A DNA stretch of 50,991 nt from Acidobacteriota bacterium (GTDB taxonomy: Bacteria; Acidobacteriota; Terriglobia; Acidiferrales; UBA7541): the NCBI GenBank assembly GCA_013287135.1, contig JABDEK010000022.1, positions 1 to 50,991 on the forward strand, read 5' to 3'. Under the pieces are notes generated by a model. That model was not told the origin of the DNA and made no database searches. It worked only from the letters and a program-made list of their open reading frames with translations. Both the position numbers and the translations under genes were made by a program. Of this stretch, positions 8,639 to 17,310 are shown piece after piece. Each line of letters begins with the position of its first letter. Within the stretch, counting starts at the first letter, position 1.

Positions 8639-8955
8639 CGAGAGTCCGTTATGTAGTTGCGGTGGTTTCATTTCGCTGTCGTGACGGCGCCATTCGTTTC
8701 TTGAAACAACCAAGCGTAACGGTTATCCGCTCAGATACGCGGTAACTCATGGTCCTATGGGAGACTCGTGGCCTATGACTTTCTTTGGTTATCCGAGGGG
8801 GCCTTAGGGTGAAATCGGAGACTTTGGTGTTTCCACAAACACCGTAGCCTGACTTCTCCAGTGGATACTCTCCCTCGAACCAAGCGTCTCAAGAACCCGA
8901 TGGCCACCGCCAAGGATGATCCTCAGGGATGGAACGGACTCTCTGTCAGAGGCGC
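8639..8955. other. Gap containing the 3' non-coding end of the IS110 copy
   Basis: No gene is supported. IS110 elements lack classical inverted repeats and keep a short non-coding right end after the transposase. That end lies somewhere here, but I cannot fix the boundary without a second copy. Confidence 0.3.
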
Positions 8956-10020
8956 TCAAGCTGCTTGTTTCAAATAGTGGGCGTCGAAACGGACTCCTTT
9001 CTTCCAAGAATTAGAGTGATGGCAGCAATCTTACGCGCCAAGGTGAGGCGAGCCATCGTGGGTCGCATCCCTCTGGCGAGCAAGACCTGGTAAAAATCGT
9101 GGAGCGGTCCGTGGCAGGTGCTGGCTCTCATGGCCGCGCCCTTGAAGATATTTTTGAGATCATGGTTATGGTTTGCATTCAGCCCACGGAGTTGCTGTGG
9201 TTTCTTAGAGCGTTGCAGCTGTCCTTGGGCATAGCGGTACTGCGCGCTGTCGTGGGTTTCCAACGCCAGCCCGCTGTAGCTCCACAGTTGCCGGTTGGTG
9301 CGGAATCGATGGGGTGTCTGCAGCAGCGCAACCAATTGAGCTGCCCGCAGCGGACCGATACCAGGAATCTGCCTTAGCAATTTCGTTGCGCTGTGCTCGC
9401 GGCCCTCGGCCAAAAGCTCTTTGCGGGCTTGTTGGTGCAGTGGGCGCAGGGCGTCGAGTTGCTGGTAGTAAAGTTCTGCCCGCCGGCGCACGCCAGCTTC
9501 GCTAATTTTCGCCAGCCATACGGCGCGATGGCGCGGTGCGTAGACTTGCGTCCCTGCACAAGGGATGGCCCAACTCCGATACAAGGCCTTGAGCCGATTC
9601 ATCACCCGCCCGAGATCCTTGCTAATCTTCAAATAGCTGCGGGACAATTCCTTCAACAGGCGCAGCCCGTTCTCTCCATGGTAGACCGCGGAAAGTGATC
9701 GATTGCGCAGCAGTTCGGCTAATTTCCTGGCATCGATGCGGTCGCTCTTGCTGCCTTGTTTCAGCAAGGCATTCTTTCGGGGATTACACACCACCAGCTC
9801 CGTCACGTGTGGCCTCAGCAGGTCATACAACCAGGCGGCCCAGGTGCCTTCTTCAAAAGTGACGTGCAGGCTTCCGCTTAGTCCTTGGAAAAACTGGAGA
9901 ATGGTGCTGGCCTTGGTTTCGATGATGCATTCCATCGCCAGCTTACCGGAAAAATTTAGGACCGCGATCGAGATCGCTTCCTTGTGAAACATCCATCCCG
10001 ATATACTTCGTTTTATCCAT
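8956..10020 (-). pseudogene. IS110 family transposase, two frameshifts
   Basis: The longest open piece (8970-9992) carries most of an IS110 DEDD transposase: HKEAISIAVLN, KNALLKQGSKSDRIDARKLA, and the C-terminal HhH region LLRQIPGIGPLRAAQLVALL with LRGLNANHNHDLKN. Its expected start, MDKTKYIGMDV, is encoded just upstream (ATG at 10018-10020, with a GAAAGGAG site) but is one base out of frame because of an extra T at 9987-9989. Near the end one base is missing at about 9004-9008; restoring it gives the usual KKGVRFDAHYLKQAA tail with a stop at 8956-8958. The first catalytic aspartate (GMDV) therefore lies upstream of the break. The copy is almost certainly inactive unless frameshifting occurs. 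Confidence 0.85.
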
Positions 10021-10515
10021 AAAAAGGGTGCTCCTTTCTAGAGAGGTTCGAGCCTACACTCCAAAGCCTACTCCAAAAGGGGCGCCCTTTTCCGCGTTAA
10101 TCAGGACTGACCTAGCGGTTTATCTACTCGGAGGTTATGCTGTTCAATATTTCGCACGCCAAAGCTGATGACACCTAAGCTCGTTTAAAGGCCCGCCTTC
10201 TCGGCACGCGTAATCGCCTTCGCTTTGGAGGCGTCAAAGCTATTTGGTAACGGATAGCAAAAACACTTGAGTGGTTTCTCCGCCAAACTGTCTGTTAAGA
10301 AAGGCGGGCTATGGGCCGAAACGCTGGGTGCTGTCCGCTGATCGAAAGTAATTTTGTATCCACTGGTGTGTGATGTAGACTCGCGCACATCTGCAGGACT
10401 GAGCTGCGGGTCGCCGAGGCGTTATAGCTTGGTGAGCTTTGGCAATTAAAACATAGGCGCCCAGGTGAGACGTAGCGTGTAGGTGCCAACGCAGGCAAGA
10501 CTTGGAGGGTCTCAA
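10021..10515. other. IS110 5' non-coding end and unassigned gap
   Basis: The first 150 or so bases upstream of the transposase start should include the left non-coding end, where IS110-group elements encode their bridge RNA. Two similar near-palindromes, at 10021-10037 and 10075-10091 (the second is AAAAGGGGCGCCCTTTT), lie there. Beyond about 10150 I see no supported gene until the 40-aa gene at 10516. A minus-strand frame at 10185-10388 lacks a ribosome site and is not accepted. Confidence 0.35.
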
Positions 10516-10638
10516 ATGGCGAAGAAAGTAAAAACGAAGAAGCGTCCTAAACCGCGTAAGGCGATTAAGCGTGTTAAGCGCGGCATTCCAGAACCAAACA
10601 TTGACGCGGTTAGTGATTACTTGTCCGAAACGAGCTAA
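10516..10638 (+). CDS. 40-residue lysine/arginine-rich small protein
   Basis: The ATG at 10516 is preceded by a GGAGGG site at six-base spacing. The product begins MAKKVKTKKRPKPRKAIKRV and ends in a contrasting acidic tail (DAVSDYLSETS), with the stop at 10636-10638. About a third of the residues are Lys or Arg, all in the first 25 positions. That suggests a nucleic-acid-binding peptide or a signal-like tail. I recognise no family. The clean start region and charge segregation favour a real gene, but it is short. Confidence 0.5.
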   Translation: MAKKVKTKKRPKPRKAIKRVKRGIPEPNIDAVSDYLSETS

Positions 10639-10790
10639 CTGCAGAAGGACGCATGCATACGCGTGCGTGCAAACGGCAGGACGCCAGCCGATTCGATGGA
10701 ATCGGAGCCACATCTCATTCTTGTCTCCAACGTAAACAACAGCATGCGAGGGCACCCAAGCGGGCCGCGCGGCACACAGCTATTTGTGGT

Positions 10791-10810
10791 CAACTCCTGA
10801 TTTTAGTCGG
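10791..10810 (+). repeat. Dispersed 20-bp intergenic repeat, copy B
   Basis: CAACTCCTGATTTTAGTCGG is the exact reverse complement of the copy at 1184-1203. It lies in the gap between the small basic gene and the broken VWFA gene. Confidence 0.6.
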
Positions 10811-10832
10811 GACTTACCATCACGATGTGGTG

Positions 10833-11927
10833 TTAGTCGTGGGCAAGGGGTTGCGCGTAATATCCCTGTCGAGTGCGAGCGGTGAGGGCTGGGTCTGCTA
10901 GTTTTATTTCCAACTCGTGGTATTCGTCTCGCTTGTCTGACGGTGCCGGTACGAATGAGATACGGTAATACGGTGCCGCATCGGCGATGGACCGTTGCAG
11001 AAGTTCGGCGACATCGTTATTAAAATTCAAAACGAGCCCGCCACTCTGAAAGGCGAGCACCGGAAGCCCCAAGTCGCCCATCTCGACCTTGCTAGGATTG
11101 CTCATTCCTTTGAGAAAACTTTTATAGTACGAGACGCGCGAAAGCGATTCGGTATTGCCGGACGGATTGACGCTCTACACAGTTACATTCGCTTGAAGAA
11201 GTAGGCTTGAGACTTGAACGATATTCTCAAAGATTCTTTTCTGGTCCTGATAGATGTCGCTCTGGGGGCCTGACAATAGCGGCCAACCAGGAGAAACCCA
11301 GATCATGATTTTACGTCCCGGACGCGGAGCTTCGAGTACAGCCAACTCTCCCAAGCTCTTGATAGAGAGCTTTAAGCGCTCTGCCGCTCCCCAATTTCCG
11401 GTTGAGCGCGGGATAGAGCGCAGAGCGACTTCTGTCTTACTCAATTCCGCACTAAGCGCGTTCCCGTCATTCGAAAACTGTCCAAGAAGCTGCGGGCCTT
11501 TATCTGTGACAATTGCCAAGGCAATGGGGTATCCCAGGTTTCCTCCCTCCGCGCGCAGGAATTTGTCCACCTGCGTGCGTTCGTAACCGATGCCCTCGTA
11601 ATCGGCATTGATTGCATCGATCACCAGCATCACCTCAATGGGAGCCTCGCGCGCAGTGACCGCCTTAAATGATGTGATGGTTTGCGGAGTTTTATTATTC
11701 AGCAGTGTGAAATCCTGCTGCTTAAGGTCGCCGACAGGCGCGCCCGACTTCGCAGTTACGACGACGTTGAGATCTATCCTATTGTTTCCAGCGTAAGCAG
11801 ATTGCATTCCAGAACTGGCATATTGAGCAGGAATTTGGGAGTTCTGAGTATTTTGCTGCGCAGACGTTGACATGGTCAACAAAAGCGGTGCGAGAAGAAA
11901 ACACCCAACGCGTATGTAACTGAACAT
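10833..11927 (-). pseudogene. VWFA-related acidobacterial protein, in-frame amber stop
   Basis: Reading on the minus strand from 11927, a signal peptide (MFSYIRVGCFLLAPLLLTMS...) leads to the usual N-terminal beta domain (IDLNVVVTAKSGAPVGDLK, QDFTLLNNKTPQTI). A VWA-like domain follows with EVMLVIDAINAD in place of the usual DxSxS MIDAS. At 11175-11177 a single TAG interrupts the frame after LLQANVTV. The same frame then continues without a break (SVNPSGNTESLSRVSYYKSF) to the typical C-terminus YRISFVPAP...RTRQGYYAQ, stopping at 10833. The family usually has Tyr at this spot (VYSV), so TAC to TAG is the simplest explanation. Total 364 codons plus the stop, normal for the family (TIGR03436). 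Confidence 0.8.
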
Positions 11928-12191
11928 TGCTCCCCCACTCTATGGTTCGTTACCCGACCAGTAAGATAGACGTGGTTCACCGCTAAGTGGTTTCCTAAGT
12001 AGTTACTAAATATACCTAACATCAATCTTCTATTTTCAGACTAAATAATTCAGGGAGGTCTAATGGCTGACTGACCTTGAGTAACTTATTAACGCAGCAC
12101 TTACCGTACAGTCAAATCAACTGTCTGGTTTTTCGCCTGATCGGGAGTTCGCAGGTCAACTCGCACAGCCCGTGGTAGAATCCGGTCATTC
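11928..12191. promoter_or_regulatory. Divergent intergenic region
   Basis: 264 bases separate the broken VWFA gene (minus) from the coiled-coil protein gene (plus). Both presumably are transcribed from here. The region is AT-rich around 12000-12060, but I see no promoter pair I would defend. Confidence 0.25.
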
Positions 12192-12683
12192 ATGAGAAAT
12201 ATAACGATGCTTCTGCTTGTAATTGCTGTCGCAGTGCTTGGCCTGTACGCATATCACCAACGAGGCGTTCTCCGGCAACAGCAGAGGCAGCTTCAGGAAC
12301 TGAACGCAAAGCTGCGCGCAACAACGAATATCACCAACATAGAGCTTCAGGTGAGGTGTGCGAAGCAGGCGCAGGAACTCCTGTCTCAATTCATTACCTT
12401 CGACCTCGTCGAAACGCGGGCTCACTTCAGCGAAGGCTTTAACAAATGCTTCGTGGAGACCCGCACGGTCAGATTCGACTCCGGCAACCGAAGCGAGTCC
12501 GGAGTACTCCAGGATGCAGTGGAGGGGAGAGACTACGGCAGTTACATTTTTACCAGTGAGCGGAATAAGGCCGACTCGGCGGCGCCACCAGTCGTGTGCA
12601 AGGTGATGCTCCCATCGGGTGAGAGGAAAACCTGCCACTCATTAGAAGAGTTTGATGCGTTAGCGAAGCAGTGCATGGAATAG
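12192..12683 (+). CDS. Membrane-anchored coiled-coil hypothetical protein
   Basis: 163 residues. The N-terminus MRNITMLLLVIAVAVLGLYA is a transmembrane anchor, followed by a short coiled coil (QRGVLRQQQRQLQELNAKL). The rest, probably periplasmic, carries four cysteines (CAKQAQELL, NKCFVETRT, VVCKVMLPS, KTCHSLEEF) plus one near the C-terminus. No known domain is recognised. The start has no strong ribosome site. The next gene follows 72 bases later on the same strand and could be co-transcribed. Confidence 0.55.
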   Translation: MRNITMLLLVIAVAVLGLYAYHQRGVLRQQQRQLQELNAKLRATTNITNIELQVRCAKQAQELLSQFITFDLVETRAHFSEGFNKCFVETRTVRFDSGNRSESGVLQDAVEGRDYGSYIFTSERNKADSAAPPVVCKVMLPSGERKTCHSLEEFDALAKQCME

Positions 12684-12755
12684 ACCTCAGAAATCGCGAG
12701 TCATGTGCAGGGGTGGGGGCGATGGTTTATATCTGCAATGGAAAACGGAGCTAGG

Positions 12756-13241
12756 ATGGTTAGCAATTTGCGGCATTTTGATCTCGCTCGACGAGTTACT
12801 GGATATGCCGTGAGCGCGATCCTTGCCTCACTCATATACGTCGTTTGGTTGACGGTATCCACAACGTTTGGTGGAGTGGGAACGACTCGTCCCGGCTTGA
12901 TCTTTGGATTTGGGTTCGGGTTGGTCTTTTTGTTTGTAGGCGGCTTCGCCCTAGCATTGGTTCTGATGATCGTTCCTTGGGCCATTGCTGTGTGGGCCCA
13001 CCTCAAGACGCGATGGGACGGCCGCATTTATTTTCCCGGAGTTGGGGCCTTATTCGTCTTCACTCTCGGTTGCACAACTGCGTCAATCTTGCCGAAGCCA
13101 TTTTGGATTGAGGACCAAACATTTCTCGAAGGTGCTATGATCGCGGCGGAGCGCCAAGGAGTCTGTATGCTACTTTCTGGCATCGCATTTGGCGCTTGCT
13201 ACTGGTGGCTCGAACGACACATACCGTCCGACATTCGATAG
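12756..13241 (+). CDS. Four-helix integral membrane protein, unknown function
   Basis: 161 residues from the ATG at 12756, chosen for the GGAG at 12747-12750; GTG at 12705 is an in-frame alternative. Four hydrophobic segments can be seen: GYAVSAILASLIYVVWLTVS, LIFGFGFGLVFLFVGGFALA running into LVLMIVPWAIAVWAH, YFPGVGALFVFTLGCTTAS and MLLSGIAFGACYWWLE. The loop between segments 1 and 2 is glycine-rich. No motif suggests a transporter or enzyme class. Confidence 0.5.
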   Translation: MVSNLRHFDLARRVTGYAVSAILASLIYVVWLTVSTTFGGVGTTRPGLIFGFGFGLVFLFVGGFALALVLMIVPWAIAVWAHLKTRWDGRIYFPGVGALFVFTLGCTTASILPKPFWIEDQTFLEGAMIAAERQGVCMLLSGIAFGACYWWLERHIPSDIR

Positions 13242-13329
13242 CTCCTGATTGACGCTAGTGATTAATCAGACGCGCGTTTCACCGAAACGTAAAACTGGGC
13301 AGGATGTTCCGCGCGCGTTTGATTAATCC

Positions 13330-13362
13330 GTTTGAACAAAGCCGCCCGTGGTTGCGGCGGAC
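13330..13362 (+). repeat. Left terminus of the IS91-like/Xer element
   Basis: GTTTGAACAAAGCCGCCCG, then GTGGTTGCGGCGGAC. It is the inverse of the right terminus at 15728-15756 apart from a four-base insertion in the loop. Inside it GCCGC and GCGGC can pair into a small hairpin. Confidence 0.65.
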
Positions 13363-13590
13363 GCGGGCCTTATGCAAATTCAATGGAGGGACGGTGCGGT
13401 GTTGAGATGCGCCGAGGCTGTGCGGCAGAGCAGGACAGACCACACTGGAAAATGAAAAGGTGAGGAAAACGCAAAACTCTCGGGAAGAAGAGAGTGGAGA
13501 GAATAGAAAGAGGTGGTTTGTAGAACGGCGAGGCACAGAGAGACTGAGTGTGCTGAGGCACGCAAAGGTTTCGTGTTGAAGTGAGTCGAT

Positions 13591-14778
13591 TCATGCGGCA
13601 GCCGTGGCGAGAGTGGGAGGAGAACGAAGTTGGATTTCGGCGGCAGTAAGTCTTTCGATGAACATCATGGGTCCACCGCACTTGGGGCAGAGTCGAAGGT
13701 TGTTGGTGTCCTGGGCGGTAGATAGCTCTTGCTGGGTTTGCGGCGGCGAACCGAGCAAGTGGAAGCAAAGCGGCAAGAGCGTGGCGCGTCGCCGGTTGGC
13801 GAGGAAGCCGAAGTTGCGAATGCGCACGAAGCCTTTGGGAAGTACGTGCAACAGGAAGCGGCGCAGGAATTCATCGACCGTAAGAGTCAGCAACTTCTGT
13901 TCGTTGTTGTGAGCGGAATCGCGCCAGCGAAAAGTGACCTTCCCTTCGGCGAACGAGACCAAGCGATGATTGGAGATGGCTACGCGATGGGTGTAGCGGC
14001 CCAAATACTGGAGCACATACTCCGGGCCACCGAAGGGTGGTTTCGAGTACACCACCCAGTCCTTTCTGAACAGCGGCCGTAGCCAAGCGGCGAAGGTCTT
14101 GGGCTGAGCGAGGCAGGTCAAGTTTCCATGGAAGTTGAGTTGGCCTTCTTGCAAGGCCTGCCGCAGAGCAGCAACAAACTTGCCGCGGAAAACGCGACGG
14201 AGCACGTGGATGGGAAGAAAGAATCGATCGCGTGATTTTACCCAGTGCGTGTGATCGAGCGACAGCCCACCGGCGGGAATAACGCAATGAACATGGGGAT
14301 GGAGCCCGAGCTTCTGACTCCAAGTATGCAACACGGTGAAGAAGCCGATTTCCGCGCCAAGGTGTCTCGGATCGCGAGCGACTTCGAGAAGTGTTTCTGC
14401 ACTGGCGCGGAACAACAGATCGTAGATGACTTTCTTATTCTGCAAGACCAGTGGCGCGAGCTGCGAAGGAAGTGTGAAGACCACATGGACGTAGCGCGTG
14501 GGGAGAAGTTCTCTTTGACGTGCGGCGATCCAGCGTTCGCGGGCCGTGGTCTGACACTTCGGGCAGTGTCGATTGCGGCAGCTGTTGTAAGAAATGGTGG
14601 CACGATGCCCGCAACGGGTGCATTGATCGAGATGACCGCCGAGGGCAGCGGTACGACACCTGGCAATGGCCCGCAGCACTTTGATGTGCTTCCAGCTGAG
14701 CCACTGGCGATTTCGTTCGATGAAAGCAGCTCCCGCGCTGCGGATGAGATCGGCCACCTCGAGGGGCGGCCGGCTCAT
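13591..14778 (-). CDS. IS91 family transposase (HUH/Y type)
   Basis: 395 residues. An N-terminal zinc-binding region shows CTRCGHRATISYNSCRNRHC and PKC, followed by HVVFTLPSQLAPLVLQNKK. The HUH motif is LGLHPHVHCVIPAGGLS (about residue 157), and the catalytic tyrosine region is EYVLQYLGRYTHRVAISNHR. A C-terminal CPKCGG pair ends the protein. The order and spacing fit the IS91/IS801 TnpA family, which nicks and transfers single-stranded DNA. The ATG lies directly after the stop codon of the recombinase gene (TAG-ATG) with GGAGGAG just before, so the two are translationally coupled. Confidence 0.9.
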   Translation of the reverse strand: MSRPPLEVADLIRSAGAAFIERNRQWLSWKHIKVLRAIARCRTAALGGHLDQCTRCGHRATISYNSCRNRHCPKCQTTARERWIAARQRELLPTRYVHVVFTLPSQLAPLVLQNKKVIYDLLFRASAETLLEVARDPRHLGAEIGFFTVLHTWSQKLGLHPHVHCVIPAGGLSLDHTHWVKSRDRFFLPIHVLRRVFRGKFVAALRQALQEGQLNFHGNLTCLAQPKTFAAWLRPLFRKDWVVYSKPPFGGPEYVLQYLGRYTHRVAISNHRLVSFAEGKVTFRWRDSAHNNEQKLLTLTVDEFLRRFLLHVLPKGFVRIRNFGFLANRRRATLLPLCFHLLGSPPQTQQELSTAQDTNNLRLCPKCGGPMMFIERLTAAEIQLRSPPTLATAAA

Positions 14779-15654
14779 CTACTCCTCCTGTGTGGACCTG
14801 TCTTTCAGCTGCAGCGAGTCCAGAGGACTGGCGGTGGCGTGGAGATGGCGCTCAGAAAGATGTAGATAGATGGTGGTCTCTTTCAGATCGCGATGGCCTA
14901 AGAGGATCTGAATGGTACGAAGATCAGCACCCGCCTCCAGAAGATGCGTGGCGAAGCAGTGGCGCAAGGTGTGTGGATGGATTTTTTTCTTTATGCCCGC
15001 TCGCAGAGCAGCTTCTTTACACGCATACCAAACCGTCTTGGTGTCGATCGGCTGATCCCCGCGATGGCGGCAGTTGCTAGGAAACAGCCAGGAGCTGGAT
15101 TTTCGCCGCGAGCGGTGCCAATGTGCACGCAGTTCCACGAGCAACTTTGCGCTGAGCATGACATCGCGATCTCTACGTCCCTTGCCGCCTTGGATGTGGA
15201 GCACCATGCGCTTGCTGTCGATGTCGTTGACTTTCAGGTGGGTCAACTCGGCGTTGCGGGCTCCGGTAGCGTAGAGCGTGATCAGTAGAGTGCGATGGAA
15301 AGGAGTGCGCGCCGCATCGATGAGTCGTGTGACTTCTTCTTGGCTCAGAATCGACGGAAGGTGAAATGCTCTTTTCGGGTAGGGAGTCTCGGCGATGCTC
15401 CAAGCTTTCTGGAGAGTCTTGGTATAGAAAAATCTGAGAGCCGCCAGATGTTGCGTAACGGAGCCCGGAGATAACTTCCGCTTCTGAAACAACTCGGCTT
15501 GGTATTCGCGAATGTGTCGCGGCCCCAAGCGGTCGGGCGTACAGTTGAAGCGTCGCGAGAAATCTTCGACTGTGCGGATGTAATGGCGTGTGGTAGTCTC
15601 TGCGTAGTTACGACGCTGGAGTTCCTCCAGCATCATTTTTCGTAAATGGGTCAC
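14779..15654 (-). CDS. Tyrosine recombinase (Xer-like) of the IS91-like element
   Basis: 291 residues from a GTG at 15652-15654, preceded by AAGGAGG; an upstream TTG at 15678 is less likely. A SAM-like N-terminal core-binding domain (YAETTTRHYIRTVEDFSRRF) is followed by the catalytic domain. It has TGARNAELTHLKVNDID (Arg I), HPHTLRHCFATHLLEAG (HxxR), LLGHRDLKETTIYLHLS (His and Tyr nucleophile). All catalytic residues are present. Such recombinases often travel directly upstream of IS91-type transposases; here it may resolve circular intermediates. Confidence 0.88.
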   Translation of the reverse strand: MTHLRKMMLEELQRRNYAETTTRHYIRTVEDFSRRFNCTPDRLGPRHIREYQAELFQKRKLSPGSVTQHLAALRFFYTKTLQKAWSIAETPYPKRAFHLPSILSQEEVTRLIDAARTPFHRTLLITLYATGARNAELTHLKVNDIDSKRMVLHIQGGKGRRDRDVMLSAKLLVELRAHWHRSRRKSSSWLFPSNCRHRGDQPIDTKTVWYACKEAALRAGIKKKIHPHTLRHCFATHLLEAGADLRTIQILLGHRDLKETTIYLHLSERHLHATASPLDSLQLKDRSTQEE

Positions 15655-15727
15655 AGGGATGGCCTCCTTGTGACCCAAACTTATCTTACCCGACTGGCAA
15701 CCACCGCTCCCTTACCTCACGCGCAGC

Positions 15728-15756
15728 GTCCGCCGCACGGGCGGCTTTGTTCAAAC
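15728..15756 (-). repeat. Right terminus of the IS91-like/Xer element
   Basis: GTCCGCCGCACGGGCGGC followed by TTTGTTCAAAC. It is the inverted counterpart of 13330-13362, and its GCCGC/GGCGGC arms can form a hairpin. Confidence 0.65.
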
Positions 15757-15919
15757 GCGCAAACCGGACAAATAAAGTACCACTTCACTTCTCCGGTAAT
15801 CCGACTGACCATATCTTCCAGCAACAATTCGCTGAAAAAAAACCGTAGTTTCTCGATCCACGCTCGCATCGGCTATCAACTCGTTGAACTTTTTGCCGCG
15901 TCGATACGTTTACAAGAGC

Positions 15920-17248
15920 ATGAACAAACATCCAGGTATCTGGTTCGACTGTTGGGTGTTAATGATAATGACAGGGTTGGGTGTGAGCTACGTCATTCCG
16001 GCATTGAGTCAAGAACCAAAACCAACTGAAAGCCCAACAATTCAGACTCTGATCCAAAAGGTCGCCTCGAAAGATCTGAATGCGGCAGAAGGTTTTTGGG
16101 GTCGCGTACAAGTTTCGAGTTCGCCATTTGTTGAATCTATGCCATCGAAACGGGATTACTCGCTCGTCACGTTTTTGTGGCATGGAGATAAGAACACGCA
16201 CAATGTAGTCGTCATCTCCCCCTTGGCTTTGGTAAATTTCGCCGGCGCTGAGATGAAGCAAATCCCCGAAACAGACGTCTGGTATCTGTCCTACGTAATG
16301 CGTAACGATGCTCAAATGGTGTACCGATTCTCGCCGAACGACACTTTAGTCCCCTTCGAAGCCGAGCCCAACTTTTATGCTCGCATGGCAAACTTCCGAC
16401 GTGATCCGTTGAACACAAAAACCTTCGATTACGGTAACAACATACTCGCTTCTGTATTAGAGCTGCCGGACGCTCCTTCAGAGAAATGGACTCACGTACG
16501 GGGAGACATTCCTCATGGAACGCTCAAATCGTCCAAGGTTTCGAGTGCGATCCTGAAGAACGATCTGGCGGTATGGCTCTACACGCCGCCAAACTTTGTC
16601 GCTAATAACAATTATCCCCTACTCGTGGTGATGGACGGCGATTCGTATACGAGTCTCGTACCGGTGCCTACGATTCTCGACAACCTAATATATGAAGGGA
16701 AAATTCCACCGGCTGTGGCGCTGTTCATTGGTAACAGCTCTCCCCAGGCACGCGATAATGAACTGAATTGCGCGGATGTATGGGGAGATTTCTTGGCAAA
16801 AGAAGTGATTCCGTGGGTTGCATCCGCGATGAACGTTCGCGTTAAAACAAAGGGAGTGGTTATCGCAGGATCAAGTATGGGTGGTTTGGCTGCCGCATGT
16901 GCGGCATACCAGCATCCAGAAACATTTGGCAAAGTGTTGGCCCAATCGGGCTCTTTCTATCGTGCGCAGAGCGATGGTGAACCCGAATGGCTGGCGAGGC
17001 AATTCGTCCAATCAAAACAGTTGCCGTTGGATTTTTATTTGGAAGTCGGTTTGCTGGAAACGAGCTCCATACCTAGCCGTGATCCGAGTATGCTCACCTC
17101 AAGTCGTCATCTGCGAGATGTTCTGTTAGCGAAAGGGTATCGCGTCGATTATCATGAGCACTTCAGCGGGCACGAGCATCTGGCGTGGCGTGCCACGTTC
17201 GGTGAAGGTCTGATCGAACTCTTAAGCGATGCGCGCAACCGTCCTTGA
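15920..17248 (+). CDS. Secreted esterase, Fes/EsteraseD family
   Basis: 442 residues from the ATG at 15920 (a TTG at 15884 would add 12 residues). A signal/anchor segment (WFDCWVLMIMTGLGVSYVIP) precedes an N-terminal domain like the Ig-like domain of enterochelin esterases (SLVTFLWHGDKNTHNVVVIS). The alpha/beta-hydrolase part has LAVWLYTPPNF, LLVVMDGDSY, the nucleophile elbow GVVIAGSSMGGLAAACA and a late SGHEHLAWR histidine. The acid is probably in LEVGLLE. In known Fes proteins this fold cleaves siderophore trilactone esters, but the substrate here cannot be inferred. No siderophore genes are nearby. Confidence 0.8.
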   Translation: MNKHPGIWFDCWVLMIMTGLGVSYVIPALSQEPKPTESPTIQTLIQKVASKDLNAAEGFWGRVQVSSSPFVESMPSKRDYSLVTFLWHGDKNTHNVVVISPLALVNFAGAEMKQIPETDVWYLSYVMRNDAQMVYRFSPNDTLVPFEAEPNFYARMANFRRDPLNTKTFDYGNNILASVLELPDAPSEKWTHVRGDIPHGTLKSSKVSSAILKNDLAVWLYTPPNFVANNNYPLLVVMDGDSYTSLVPVPTILDNLIYEGKIPPAVALFIGNSSPQARDNELNCADVWGDFLAKEVIPWVASAMNVRVKTKGVVIAGSSMGGLAAACAAYQHPETFGKVLAQSGSFYRAQSDGEPEWLARQFVQSKQLPLDFYLEVGLLETSSIPSRDPSMLTSSRHLRDVLLAKGYRVDYHEHFSGHEHLAWRATFGEGLIELLSDARNRP

Positions 17249-17310
17249 AAGGCCGTTCCTCCACGGGCCGAAAACAAAACGAGCGCTCAACTCCAGACAC
17301 GACAGTCTTC

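Larger units (their letters stand above)
13330..15756 (-). mobile_element. Two-gene IS91-like element with Xer-type recombinase
   Basis: A 2.4-kb unit bounded by inverted repeats (13330-13362 and 15728-15756) and carrying a tyrosine recombinase followed directly by an IS91-type HUH transposase on the minus strand. Both frames look intact. About 228 non-coding bases lie between the transposase stop and the left end; I see no gene there. I cannot see a clear target duplication. IS91 elements move by rolling circle and normally lack terminal inverted repeats, so the ends are unusual (see findings). Confidence 0.65.

Noticed and set aside
10185..10388. 67-codon minus-strand frame containing a plausible SGYKITFDQR stretch
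   Set aside because: Starts at GTG without a ribosome site, no recognisable family, stop shortly upstream; may be debris but not supportable as a gene.
10309..10755. 148-codon minus-strand frame
   Set aside because: Antisense to the better supported 40-aa gene; His/Arg-rich, no motif.
13362..13590. 228-base stretch between the IS91 transposase stop and the left end searched for cargo
   Set aside because: Frames are low-complexity and antisense; nothing supports a passenger gene.
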